Shown: piece by piece, positions 40,013 through 51,300 of the stretch | Layout: each line of letters starts with the position of its first letter | How positions within the stretch are numbered: position 1 is the first letter of the stretch | Source of the DNA: Trichobilharzia regenti | Lineage: Eukaryota > Platyhelminthes > Trematoda > Strigeidida > Schistosomatidae | Length of the DNA stretch: 64,000 nucleotides | Assembly: GCA_944472135.2 (NCBI GenBank) | Contig: OX235270.1 | Location: 135,671,632 to 135,735,631, forward strand | Direction of reading: 5' to 3' | Made by a program: the position numbers and the translations under genes | The notes under the pieces: generated by a model | The model's database searches: none | Told to the model about the DNA's origin: nothing | Seen by the model: the letters and a program-made list of their open reading frames with translations, nothing else

Positions 40013-41264
40013 TTACCAAGGCAAAGAAAGACTAATAACTGCTTCTTTCTGAACACATAAATCTGGTTTCAGGCGTTTGATAGAAATTGCTTCGGCAAAC
40101 TTGAGGAGAATGGAGCTCCATTGTCTATTGATAATTTTGAAGGATTTCTCGATTTCCACCTCATGACCCGTGTCAAGGAGATGTCTGGTAATAGCGCTAC
40201 TATAGGAGTTTGTTCTCTTGAGACGTAGGCTTATCGGCACATGTTCAGAAAATCGGAGGTGTGCCCTTCTTTCTATTCTCCCAATGTAACTGCTCCCGCA
40301 GATACACGTAAATTTGTATACACAGTTGGAGTTAACATGAGAAGGGTATCTATCTACTTTTGACTGCACCAAAGAGCATGCTGTTCGATGGACGGGAACC
40401 AACTTAGCTGCAGGATAGGCTCTGGCTAGTGGCGTTCTCAGTCTTCTGTTGACCATTCCCGCAATGTTTTCACCTTTAAAATCTAGTTGACTGAAGACAG
40501 GCTTTTTTCAATTGTGAATCGTTTGGTATTTGAGCCTTCACATCTTCCATATCTGTTAATGAATCTTTGAGGATAACCGTTGTTTTTCAACACCTTTTCG
40601 AGATTCGTAAATTGTTCCTCTAGTTTCTCTGCAGAGCATATTCTCCTCGCTCTATAGTACAGAGTCTTGACTAGTGCTCGTTTGTAGCTATTTGAACAAA
40701 AACTATTAAAATGTGAGTATTGTCCATTCCATGTGGGCTTTCGGTAGATTGACCTCTGGAGACTACCATCTTCTAGGCGTTGCATAGTAACGTCAAGGAA
40801 ATGGAACTTTCCATCATTTTCGTGTTCCATAGTAAATACAATATTTGTATGTGCGTTGTTGAATAATCTGGATAGATAGGAGGCATGACTTTCGTTGTTG
40901 CATACTACAAATGTCGACAATTGTCGACATATCGACAATAGGAAGTTGTTTGATCATTTGCATGCTTCAACTTTGTTTTCTCAAGGTTTGACATGAAGAT
41001 ATCTGCTAAAACATGGCTAATTGGACTGCCCATAGCTACACCATCTATTTGTCGGTAAAGAGTGTTGTCAAACTGGAATTGTACACCCATGGTACACATT
41101 AGCAGTAGGCGTTTGAATTCTGGCTCTGAGAGTGGGAGAAGATCAGACTGTTGACAAATGATCTCAATGGTTTCATTGATTTGGATCATTGTGAACAAGG
41201 AGGTAGCAGATATCTTTATGTCAAACATAAACACATCTATAATAGAGGTTTTTGTATTTCCCAA
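40013..41264 (-). pseudogene. PLE RT / GIY-YIG coding remnant
   Basis: 41264-40905 carries ATSLFTMIQINETIEIICQQ (after motif A) and YRQIDGVAMGSPISHVLADI (motif B). The frame breaks inside motif C: RYVD is followed by the 16 bp perfect palindrome at 40913-40928 and resumes in another frame at STFVVCNN. KFHFLDVTM and SIYRKPTWNGQY follow. After a second break, the nuclease CVYKFTCICGSSYIGRIERR runs to the usual end EAVISLSLPW. The RT cannot be active as it stands. Confidence 0.83.
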
Positions 41265-41284
41265 TGAATGAAAAACAAAACGAT

Positions 41285-41335
41285 ATTGTTTTTACTGACG
41301 TTTCGCTATTTAATGCTAATAGCTTTCTCAATGTA
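41285..41335 (-). ncRNA. Hammerhead-like motif at PLE 5' end
   Basis: On the minus strand: ACATTGAGAAA, then a perfect 6 bp stem II (GCTATT/AATAGC) with a short loop, GAAA, CGTC and AGTAAAAAC. The stem II plus GAAACGTC block is strong. The first core box is diverged and stem I is unclear. Confidence 0.45.
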
Positions 41336-41754
41336 TTATTAAACCGGAATTTACAAAATCTCAGCATATATATAACAAAGAGTTAGGGGGTGAGAAAAAT
41401 ATAGACTTAGTTCAACTTAAAAGGACATATTGAAAGTCAAAATAACAATGAAGATCGCTCAAACCAAATATCAAAGGTAATAGTATATCTGTTATTATAT
41501 CAAAATAAAGTTTACTTTCCTTCATTTCTAATGGTTGAAGAATTTCTGAAATATCTGCAATAGGTATTGAATTTTTCAGCCGTCAAGTATGTGACATTAA
41601 TTTGACAAAGTTTCGGCAGTCAGTTTGTCTTTTCCATTTACCTTTTTTCGGTTGTAGAATCTTCACAATATGGCTTAGTGCCTACGATGCGAAACATGGG
41701 CTTTCTTCCGGATTACTTTGACCTTTTTGATAATTTAAACTGTGGACCACGGTG

Positions 41755-42900
41755 ATAAAAAAAATTAGCTCATATTTCAATTTACAAATAGATATGGAGG
41801 ACTTCCAATGTCGGCTTGTAAATTAAAGCGAATAGAAGAGAGCACTTTGTATACAAGCGTTTATCAAAGACCACCCAACTCTGATTCTGCCTTTCATCAA
41901 GGTATATCTATTAAAGTAGGTTTCATGAAATGTCTAAGGAATCTGATAAAGAATTCGAAAAGCCTTAAAAAAAGATCCTAACATACCCCACTCAAATTTA
42001 TAAAATTTTTATAAAACTGAAAACGAATATTAACTAATGTAGGTGATAGGTGTAACACAAGCTTCTGTAGTAGTCTAACAGTATGAAAGCTTACTAGGAA
42101 GTTTCTTGCGAAATAGTAGCTAACTTCAATCCGTATACCAGAAACCAACTGTGTCTTCACGACTTCTAATGTACCGAACGCTCTGTTTAGCTAAATACCG
42201 ACGACGTTATATCAAAAAGGCACAAGTGAAGACTAGGGAAATTTTATTAATAGCAAAGTTGAATTTTAAAGCACGAGCAACAAAACGAACGGTACCTAAC
42301 CGATCAATGTTTATCAATGCGATCAACAATCAATATTCGATTACACAAGGGTAAATATTCACTACGCATACATAAAATCAGGTACATGAATTAGTTATAG
42401 AAATGTTTGGTTAGAGTTAGTAGACGAGTAGAACATGTTTACATGAGATTCTTAAAAAAAGCTGGGATTAGAGGGAAATTTAAGCCGACAAACTTCCCCG
42501 GAGAGAAGCTGTGTTGGTTGAAACAGATTATTGTAAAAATCAGGCAAACACTTGAACATATATCAGATGCTAATTGTAAGTTCAAGTGAAGACAGTTGAT
42601 TAGGACCGGTTAGGATATTTAGCTTACTATAGACTGACAAATCCTAGTAAGTAAAATGAGTAATCTAAAAGAGATCTCAGCTGTTTCACTACGAGCCTTA
42701 ACCATAGAGTGGGTGAGATAAATCGAAAGGTTTTAAAATCCAAAATAGTTACTTGGGGAGACATACTGATTACTGAGTCTTTGATTTATCAGGTGAACAC
42801 CAAAAATGTGTCAGTGAAAGGATTCAACACACACACTGCAAATATCTAGGATATTCTGTCTGGAGATCAAGGGGGATAAACAGTTTCTGTTTACAAGAAC
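41755..42900 (+). mobile_element. Decayed PLE copy, relative of the intact element
   Basis: Scattered matches follow the order of the intact 837-residue protein. LKRIEESTLYTSVYQRPPNS lies near 41830-41880 and VGFMKCLRNL near 41915-41950. LKKAGIRGKFKPTNFPGEKL (compare LNKIGIRVAFKPTNSLRDKL) is at 42445-42510, and a C-terminal stretch with LITESLIYQ lies near 42760-42800. Many stops intervene. Confidence 0.7.
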
Positions 42901-44690
42901 ATTTTGGGATTTTACTGTGGTTAGCGAACCTCTTAAATAGTTAATTTAAATTAAATAGATTATCAATAATTGGATTATATTAGTAATGAATGATATTATG
43001 ATGGTCGTTTTTCTGGGAAGTGAAAACATGAATTTATTCAGTTGCCCAACTATGTACTAAGGCGTTCTTATATTATATTTCAATTAGTCTAACTCACTAG
43101 TCGAAAGGTATTTAGAGGCTGACGGTATTGACGTTAGCGATTTGTACGGAATATACTTACGAAAGATCTTATACCAACAACTTCTCTAGTATTCATTTCT
43201 CGTGGACCAAAGGCAAAGCAAAACAACGGGATTGGTTGTCCAAATAACGAGGTGTATTTCGGGACTAAAACGGGTTGTTAGGCGAACGCTTAGCTGGCTA
43301 GTGATCGTGCACGAACGTGACACGACGGGGTACAAAATGGCCTGGATGCTTGACCAGAAGCCTTCAGCTAAACAAGTCGACTTAAACACTAAGGGTCAGC
43401 ATCCAATGTTCAGTGATGATTGTTGTGGTCAATAATTTTGGGGAATTATTTACCGCTACTGGTACATTGCACACTGTTATTAATAACAAAATATGTAATG
43501 AAACATCGAAAGTAATCAACAACGAGGTTTAATGTAACAAACTGTCTGGATTACTATAGAAAATCAGCATTATTTGAATAGGTTAACGAAAGCATATACA
43601 TATATATATATATTAACATAGGAAAGAAACAAAACAAAATCAAACAAATTATATCAGAATAGAAAATACGAAAAAGAAGATTGATGGAATGGTAAGCTAA
43701 GGTTTATTGATTTCGGCAACCTTTAGTTTGTTGTTGGCGCCCTCTCTCTCTCTCTCTCTCACGCACGCACGCACACATTTACATGTATGTGAATATTTAA
43801 CTGTGCCAAATCATGTTTAGACACAGGTGGAAATTATTGACACCCGATTTTCATGCTTTTTTCACCTTTATCCTTTAAAAGGAGAATAGCTTTGATAAAT
43901 TACTTCATGTCTAACTAAGTATATACATACGCCTTGGATTGAAAGTGAAGGGGAATTAGCATTCAAACAAAAATTATATCACTTTATAACTTCACATGGT
44001 TAGTTAGTCAGTTGGAACTCAATTACTGGAACATTTTTTTGTTCCAGGCTATAAGGCATATTCGTTTTGTGAGGCCGATGATGTAACCCAGTTGCTCAGA
44101 TTAAAGTGGGTGAAGCGGGATTAAAACCCAGGACCCAGTGACTGATGGCTGAATGCTTAAACAAAACAAAACTAGCCATATCCCTACAACATCACAATGG
44201 ATTCGAAATGCCTAATAACAATAAAGATTATGAACGAAATAACGTAGAATAATTTCAATTTTATTTAGTTGATACAAAATCCGAGGCGGTATTATAAACT
44301 ACAGGAACTAAGTTGTTAAAGAAGTTTTCTTCATGGATGGATGTCAGTTGCAGACTCATTGGGAACTAATGACTACTGAACATACCTTCACTCCAGACTC
44401 AAATAAATATTGAAGTTAGGCAGCTATCATGTAGACTTTGGTTTACCATGGATCCAACTCTGCAGTAAATCGTCATTCCTTTTGTTCAACACAAAATCCA
44501 AATAATGAATAAGAGAACTGAAAATTGTAGGTGGATGAGTTCAACAGTCGAATAGTTCTCCCCTCAAATAATAAAAGTATTATCCTATATATCTTTTATT
44601 CAGATGAAGAGTAGAAGCCCTGACCAGTAGGATACAGCAGGTTGAAGATGAGGATGGTTACTCATTGAAAAAGACATTGTGAAGTGGTTG
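42901..44690. other. Intergenic stretch without a supported gene
   Basis: AT-rich, with a TA run at 43593-43611 and a CT/ACGC run at 43741-43775. A 77-codon frame (43202-43435) has no recognisable family match. Confidence 0.35.
43741..43775. repeat. CT and CACG microsatellite
   Basis: About ten CT units followed by CACGCACGCACGCAC. Confidence 0.85.
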
Positions 44691-44732
44691 CGTTATGTCA
44701 TGAATTGGCAGAAGTTAGAATTTATGAGCCAT

Positions 44733-44930
44733 TTGATCGGGTCCCAGTAGCTTAATGATCTAAGAGCTCACCTTTTTAACCAAAAGGTCCTGAATTTGGA
44801 CCCTTGTGGGTGCGTACTGATGAGTCCAAAACTAGGACAAAACAGCTGTCGAGTACTCCCAAGTTTTCCGATGGCTCTCTAACTGATGTCAACTCATGAT
44901 GAAATCCTCCAATGAATCAAAATCAGCTAG
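44733..44930 (+). mobile_element. Sm-alpha-like hammerhead SINE with near-complete ribozyme
   Basis: Head CCCAGTAGCTTAATGATC, weak B box GAATTTGGACCC. The hammerhead at about 44819-44853 reads CTGATGA, GTCC, AAAACTA, GGAC, AAAA, CAGCTGTC. The core box, 4 bp stem II and palindromic stem III are intact. The GAAA box has become AAAA, which replaces G12, the presumed catalytic base. The tail is CAAGTTTTCCGATGGCTCTC, ACTGATGTCAACTCATGATG. Confidence 0.82.
44819..44855 (+). ncRNA. Hammerhead ribozyme, probably inactivated
   Basis: The most complete hammerhead among the SINE copies in the window, apart from the G12 to A change. In family consensus copies this position is G. Confidence 0.65.
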
Positions 44931-44934
44931 AGAG

Positions 44935-45095
44935 ATTATTGGAAAACATGAAGCATTGGACAGCTGTTTTGTCATATTTCGTGACCGGTCAGCAGTTCAT
45001 GTTCAAAACTCCACGAGGGATCTAATCGAGGATCTTGAGGTTACGAGACCGAGGTGGCTAACCATTGAGCTACTTGGGCTGGAATGTAACGACCC
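44935..45095 (-). mobile_element. Sm-alpha-like SINE, minus strand
   Basis: On the minus strand: AGCCCAAGTAGCTCAATGG (A box), a decayed B box, CTGCTGACCGGTCACGAAAT, ATGACAAAACAGCTGTCC and a diverged tail. Together with 44733-44930 it forms an inverted pair of hammerhead SINEs meeting tail to tail. Confidence 0.6.
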
Positions 45096-45122
45096 GTTAA
45101 ATCTAACTTCGCCAATATGTAG

Positions 45123-45640
45123 CAAAATGGTACCATCGTAACCTCAAGCTGGCAGGTTCAACTCTTCGTGAGGCCACAAACAACGCAGACCTTGAGAAGA
45201 AAGAAGAATTCTACAGGCAACTACAGGCAACAATGGACAATACTCCAGCTGGCGACATGAAAATACTAATGGGAGACATGAACGCCAAACTGGGACCAGA
45301 CAATACGGGAAGGGAACTCATCATGGGTAGAGAAGCTCTAGGAGAAATGAATGAAAACGGAGAACTCTTCGCCGACTTCTGCGCCTTCAACGAACTGGTG
45401 ATTGGTGGCAGTGTATACAAGCACAAAGATATCCACAAGGCTACATGGGTGTCACCAGACGGGCAAACCAAAAACCAAATCGACTTCATCTCAATCTCAA
45501 GGAAGTGGAGGCGCAGCCTACTGGACACAAAAGCAAGAAGAGGAGCAGACGTTGGCTCAGACCACTATCTCGTACAAGGGACAATCCAAATCAAATTAAA
45601 AGCTTTCAGAAGGAGGAGCTGCAGATAGACCACAAGCCAA
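45123..45640 (+). pseudogene. RTE endonuclease domain, N-terminally truncated
   Basis: The frame keeps catalytic-type motifs ILMGDMNAKLGPDN, KNQIDFISIS and GSDHYLV. This is the C-terminal two thirds of an exonuclease-endonuclease-phosphatase fold, which nicks target DNA. The N-terminal third is absent, and the frame shifts just after QIKLKAF. Confidence 0.85.
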
Positions 45641-45894
45641 GTTCAACACTCAAAAGCTGAAGGACCAGGCTACAAAGGACATCTTCATTGCAAGCATAAA
45701 GGACAAAGCCGAGACACAAATCAACACTAGCGAAGAGGTCGGCGTTGAAAAGCACTGGAACAACTTGAAAACGGTGTGGAGCCAAACCTGCATAGAAATT
45801 CTAGGCAGAAAAAAGAGACAGGACAAACAGTGGCTCACTACGGACACTTGGAAACTAATAGAAGAGAGAAGGACAGTGAAGCAAAAGATTATCC

Positions 45895-47785
45895 AGTGCA
45901 CGACGAGCAACAAAAACAGGAGCTGAATGCAAGCTACAATACACTGAACAAAAGAGTGAAGAAAAGTGCCAGGGAAGACAAAAGAAAATATTATGAAACC
46001 ATGGCAAACGAAGCAGAACAAGCTGCAGGCAAAGGAGACCTCGCCACACTCTACCAAACAACTAGGAACCTTTCGGGCAAACGTTCGACACAGATTAAGC
46101 CAATAAAGGACGACAATGGAAAGTCAATCACCAAAGAGGTGGAACAGAGAAAGCACTGGGTTGAACACTTCAAAAGACTTCTAAATCGTCCGCCACCTAC
46201 AACACGTCCAGCAATACCAACAACGGAAGCAGAACTACCAGTGAACACTGACCCCCCGACGAAATCAGAAGTCCTGAATGCAATCAAGATGCTTAAAACT
46301 GGGAAAACACCGGGACCAGATGGAATCCCAGCAGAGGCTTTGAAAATAGACCCAGAGACAACAGCGGACTTGATGACACCACTACTGGAGAAGGTGTGGA
46401 AAGAGGGCAAAGTACCCGAGGATTGGAAGAACAGTTACTTATTCAAACTTCCAAAGAAAGGAGACTTAAGTCAATGTAAAAACTGGCGTGGAATTATGCT
46501 TCTGTCCATTCCAAGCAAGATACTAAGTCGCATCATCCTGGAGAGAATCAAACAAGCCCTAGATGAAAAACTTCGTCCGGAACAGGCTGGATTCAGGAGA
46601 AACAAATCATGTATTGATCAAATCGCCACTCTACGGATCATCATTGAACAAAGCTTGGAATGGCAGTCACCTCTCTATCTCAACTTCATCGACTTTGAAA
46701 AGGCCTTCGACAGCGTCGATCGAGAGGTCATTTGGAAACTACTTCGCTACTACGGGGTCCCATCGACAATTATACACCTCATCCAACAGTTATACGACAA
46801 TGCTGCATGCCAAGTAATCCACAACGGGAAACTTACGGAAGCCTTCGAAGTGAGGACGGGAGTGAGGCAAGGCTGTCTACTATCACCAATGATCTTCCTG
46901 ATTGCAATTGATTGGATAATGCGACAGACAACGGCAACCAACGAGGGAACAGGCATAAAATGGACTGACACAAAAGACTTGGAGGATCTGGATTTCGCCG
47001 ATGATATATGTCTGATTTCCCATAAACTGGAAGATATGCAAATGAAAAGTAACAAGTTGGCAGAAGAAGCATCAAAGATAGGACTTCACGTGAACATAGA
47101 TAAAACAGAGATGATGAAGATTCCTAGCCAACATCAACAGCAACAACAACAACAGACCACAATAAGCATAAATGGGAAGAACCTGAAAGAAACAACCTCC
47201 TTCACCTACCTGGGAAGCATCGTCTCAACTACAGGCGGAACTGACGAGGACATCAAAGCCAGAATCGGAAAAGCAAGACAAGCTTTCATTACTCTCAAAT
47301 CTGTGTGGAGGTCAACAGCAATCAGCATCAAAAATAAGATCCGGATTTTCAACTCCAATGTGAAGTCAGTGCTACTATACGGATCAGAGACTTGGCGAGT
47401 CATAAAGAGCATCTCAAACAAACTTCAAACCTTCATTAACAACTGTCTCCGCTCAATACTCAAGATCAGATGGCCAGAAAAGATCAGCAACAGGGATCTC
47501 TGGGAGCGAACCAATCAGGAACCGATTGTGAAACAAATAGGCAGAAAGAAATGGAGATGGATTGGCCATACGCTGAGGAAACCATCAAGTGACATCACTA
47601 GACAAGCCCTCGAGTGGAACCCGAAAGGGAGGCGGCGAGTTGGTCGTCCAAGGGTGACTTGGAGGAGGTCATGTGAAGAGGAGATGAAAGCATGTGGGCA
47701 GACCTGGAGCAGGGTGAAAAAGTTGTCAGAAAACCGAAGTCAATGGAGGTGCGCAGCTGAAGCCCTATGTTCCTCTAGGAACTAA
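45895..47785 (+). CDS. RTE reverse transcriptase, open from about residue 40 of the ORF
   Basis: The uninterrupted frame (the ORF formally opens at 45776, but family-like residues start at about 45895) gives about 630 codons. It carries GKTPGPDGIPAEAL and PKKGDLSQCKNWRGIMLLSI. FIDFEKAFDSVDR is motif A, RTGVRQGCLLSPMIFLI motif B and LDFADDICLI motif C. After these come SFTYLGSIVS, NSNVKSVLLYGSETWR and a C-terminal CRKPSSD/RRVGRPRVTWRRSCEEE region ending LCSSRN. Such a C-terminus is typical of RTE elements. The RT is intact but its upstream endonuclease is not, so the copy is not autonomous. Confidence 0.9.
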
Positions 47786-47815
47786 AGGATACAATAATAT
47801 AATAATAATAATAAT

Positions 47816-50290
47816 GTAGTTTACTATTTCAATCATGGTAACCATTTCGGTTTCCTGTTCGGATGTAGCAAACTTCCTCCTGAATTTTCTTTTCTTATTT
47901 TTGTCTATAAAAATGTACATCAGAGTTTCTTATTTTTCCCCGAATGATTCTATTTTCCTACTGATCAAAGGGGCAGCTTACTTCTAAAAACATTTCTTAA
48001 TGACTTATTTCCTTTATTTTATAAGCCCGCAGTGTGTGTTTGTGTGTGTGTGGGCGTTTGTGAATTCTGTTCAGTATTTTTGTGTTACTTGTAAGGCTGA
48101 ATATACACATATCGGTTGTACGCTGGTTTTCTCACTATATCAGGGGTTTGCTTTTTTGTACTATAGTAGCAATCCAAGTCAAGGTCATATGCAAATTTGT
48201 TAGTTTATGAATAATTCTTATTATTCTACTTCAGAAGTTATATGAATCAGGTAAACAGTTTAGGGGATAAACAGTCCTAAGACAAATCGCATTTGATAAT
48301 TTCTGAATGCAAAAAATAATTAGACTATGTATGGCCTTCTGGACTTTATGATGGAGTAGAGATGCCAAGAATTAACGCTTTTCAATACACTACTGAATGA
48401 TATAAGTAGTTTTAAACTGCTTACACGGTCGATTCAGTGGAATAAGTCAGATACATTACTGGTGAACTGGACTTTGAACTAGTTAAGTGTTTCTGCTGTA
48501 TTTGTAGACACTTGAGTTTGACAACTGTACGTTACTGGATAGTAAGTATTGTTTGCAGCCATTCATATAAATCATTAACTAGTATCCACTTCTGCAGGCA
48601 AATCATGTAATGAGAAATTTAACCCTATTTTTGAATGACTGACCTGTATATTTCAGTTTACGTAATTTAGATGTCGTTTTACTTAGTGTGTCAAACAACG
48701 TTTAGCTCCTTCTCAATGAATATTATGTAATACTTACGCCTGTGTCAGTAAACACCATTGATTTGTTTTGATAGCAGTAACGACTGGGTAAGTGGTAAAT
48801 GCAGACTTCACTCACTCAAGCTTGTATGCTATGCAAATGCCTTTTTCTGTTAATCTTGACTTAATGTTTAACATTCGACTAGTAAAGTACATGAAAAAGA
48901 GTAGACAGGTATTACGTCTTAGTTTAAAATTCCCAACTTCAGTTGCAGTGCATTTCAAAAGAAAACGTTTGTTTTTAATTCACGGAAAACACCCATCCTG
49001 ACGTGAATATAAGAACAAAAAAGTTCAGCGAAGAGTCAAAAGCATGAGGAAGAATAGCTTATCGACTGACAGATAATGTGAATGCATTATTCAGACATCT
49101 TTCCTTTGCTTCAAAAGAGGAACAAATACAGTAAAACGTATTTAAGTGGTAGGTAACAATTGGGTAACTAGTTCTTACAACAGCAACTTACACGAAGATT
49201 GTAATCTATTCCTATTATCTTATCCTAAAGGAAAGAATTACAGAAGATGAGTATTTTTTTAGCCTGAAAAACAGTCTTTGTATTGACGTGTCTCACCTTT
49301 TTCTTCATCTAGAGACAGATGGTCTCCAAGATGACCACATTAAATGGATAAACTAGGGTCGAATAGAGGGATATGAAATTCATCTTTTAAGTGACTGATA
49401 AGTGAAAGCCTTTAGCTGAAGAGGTGGTATTAGCTTCTTTCACTAACATATTCAATGAAAAGTAGTATTTTCGCAGGAAAATATACTACGAGGATTACTA
49501 TAAGCTAATTAATTTATTATCCTTACTACTACATGTTGAATTAATGTGTAGAAATTCTTGGCAACACGAGGACTTCAGCTCCATAGTTTATATCTCCCTA
49601 CTCGGTTCAAACGAACAGTCGAAAATTCCGTAGATTGGTGTCATGTTTCCCAACTGAATCTTATATCAACCAACAATGCTTATTAAGGAAAAAGGTGTTT
49701 CTGTATGCGTGACACATATCTTAATCATTTCAATCAATAAAGCTTCCCAAGGCCATCGACTGACTTTTCCTCCTTCTCTAACACTATAAGCTTAACTTCA
49801 TCGCGTTTTGTAAAACTGGCGACTGAACGTAGGCACTACTTATCATTTCAGCCTTCATTAACATAAAACAGGAGAAAGATAATGGGTGTAGAGGACACGC
49901 GTCCATTGCTGAATAGTCAGATACTACATCTGTGCAAGAGATGATGCAAGTCAGTAAATACCAAACGATCCTTATGCATCCATGCTGATATTTCATTAGC
50001 AACCAGGTTATCGTTAAGGTCGATAGAATCAGTTAAATAAGTGAAGTAGTCAACACATTCAACTACTCTACTACCAACATTTTATAAACTAAGAGGTGAG
50101 GTATACCAGTTCTACGTCATCTTGCACTTGCCACTGAACATTCCAAATCGCATACCAACTGAGATGTATCCATGACCAAATATATGGAGAAGAGTAGTCA
50201 CGCTTTGCAGTTGAGGGTGGAGGAACATGTACCTGAATGACTTGAAAAACAATTAAGCTGCTACACATCAATCAACCGAGATGGCAGGCA
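47816..50290. other. Intergenic stretch with little to assign
   Basis: AT-rich sequence with a GT run near 48025-48052. At 48985-49040 the order ACACCCAT, GAACAAAAAAGTTCAGCGAA resembles the end of the fold-back PLE arm (28005-28035). Otherwise nothing could be placed. Confidence 0.35.
48985..49040. mobile_element. Possible PLE terminal scrap
   Basis: It shares ACACCCAT and a GTTCAGCGAAGA block, in order, with sequence at the left edge of the fold-back PLE (27990-28035). Confidence 0.35.
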
Positions 50291-50480
50291 ACCAGCTTCA
50301 AGGCATATTGTTGGCATGAATCATAAGACTAATGCTAAAACAGACCTTAAAATTCTGTGCAAACTTTTTTTGGGCTTATGACGAAATATCCTGAGGCAAT
50401 ATCCATTTGGAAAACTAATCCTTCCCTTTGTGTGCAGAATCAATTTATTGTTAGACCTAAGTCCTCGATTATTTCCTCCA
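50290..50480 (+). mobile_element. PLE C-terminal scrap
   Basis: HIVGMNHKTNAKTDLKIL and, in another frame, EAISIWKTNPSLCVQNQFIV match the end of the PLE protein (compare EAMGIRENNPSLCIQKKFVL). Confidence 0.55.
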
Positions 50481-51069
50481 TTTTAATCCTTCTGCCATTT
50501 TTTTAGTTGTCATACAAACTGAGATTTTGTCGAATTGTTAGGCGACGATGTGACATAACCTTAATACCCCCTGTCTGAGTAAGCACCGCACGGACACAAG
50601 TGAAAAACGAAGAATTCCCAATGCAACAGGCCGCACGAAAATCATGAAAATGCAACTCTATATGTGTAACTCTGAAGCCTAAATATGACTATGCAGCAAC
50701 GTTTATTGTCACAGAGTAGGAGGAACTCTGAAGTCGTTCAAATAAATACCTCACAACAATTTTACTAATTCATAATTTAATGTCTAGTATCTAAATAATA
50801 TGTTACTTACATCATTAGGTGAACATGGTAACGTTACAATAAATATCGTTGTTCGGCAATATTATAAAACCACTCAAACTGTTAAAAATGTATTGCTCCA
50901 ATACACGACATTTTTCAGATAGTCACTGTCTTTTAATAACAATAACGAAACTTATTGAAGGGATAATCCATTCTAAACAACCTGAACTAATCGCCAATAT
51001 TTTATTGTATTTTGATTCGCCTCAGCTTGAACTTTCAGCCAGTCATTAGTACCAAATTTTTATTTATTT

Positions 51070-51300
51070 TATTCGTTTACGTTCCCAGTGGAACATAGGG
51101 CTTCAAGCTAGACTTTTGAAATTTTGGTAGCAGTAAAGCTTATTTTTACAGGATGGGATTGCTAGCATCATATCCAACCTTCCCTATATACCAACCTGAC
51201 TACTGGCTAAATGAGGTTTAGGAGTGAGTCGAACGGAGTTCGATCCTTGGACGATATAGATACTTGGCGAGAGTTCTAGCACTAAACCACCAACGCACAC
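51070..51300 (-). mobile_element. tRNA-headed SINE, tail type 1
   Basis: Minus-strand copy ending GAAGCCCTATGTTCCACTGG, GAACGTAAACG. The head is decayed (GGTTTAGTGCTAGAAC, GGATCGAACTCCG). Confidence 0.7.

Larger units (their letters stand above)
39590..41345 (-). mobile_element. Decayed Penelope-like element, minus strand
   Basis: Read from 41345 down: a hammerhead-like 5' end (41285-41335), RT and GIY-YIG coding parts in three frames (41264-40905, 40938-40483, 40456-40013), and a 3' untranslated end to about 39590 with GCTGATGAGAAGCCACCGAA. The 5' part of the protein is missing. Its 3' end matches the pair at 5900-6580. Confidence 0.85.
45100..47815 (+). mobile_element. RTE-type LINE copy, 5' truncated with two frame breaks
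   Basis: An apurinic-type endonuclease part (45123-45640) and a reverse transcriptase part (45895-47785) lie in the normal LINE order. The copy ends GAAGCCCTATGTTCCTCTAGG, AACTAAAGGATAC and an AAT repeat tail (47790-47815). The frame changes near 45610-45650 and again near 45885-45895. It belongs to the RTE group abundant in schistosomes. Confidence 0.9.

Noticed and set aside
42407..42589. A separate small gene (60 codons)
   Set aside because: Its residues align with the PLE linker region (KAGIRGKFKPTN), so it is part of the decayed PLE at 41755-42900.
45776..45894. Start of the 669-codon RTE frame as a real N-terminus
   Set aside because: The first 40 or so codons do not read as RTE protein. 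Family-like residues in this stretch lie in another frame, so the nominal start results from a frameshift.
45211..46410. Minus-strand open frames in the RTE copy
   Set aside because: Antisense shadows of the endonuclease and RT frames. Their Ser/Phe-rich composition follows from the coding strand.
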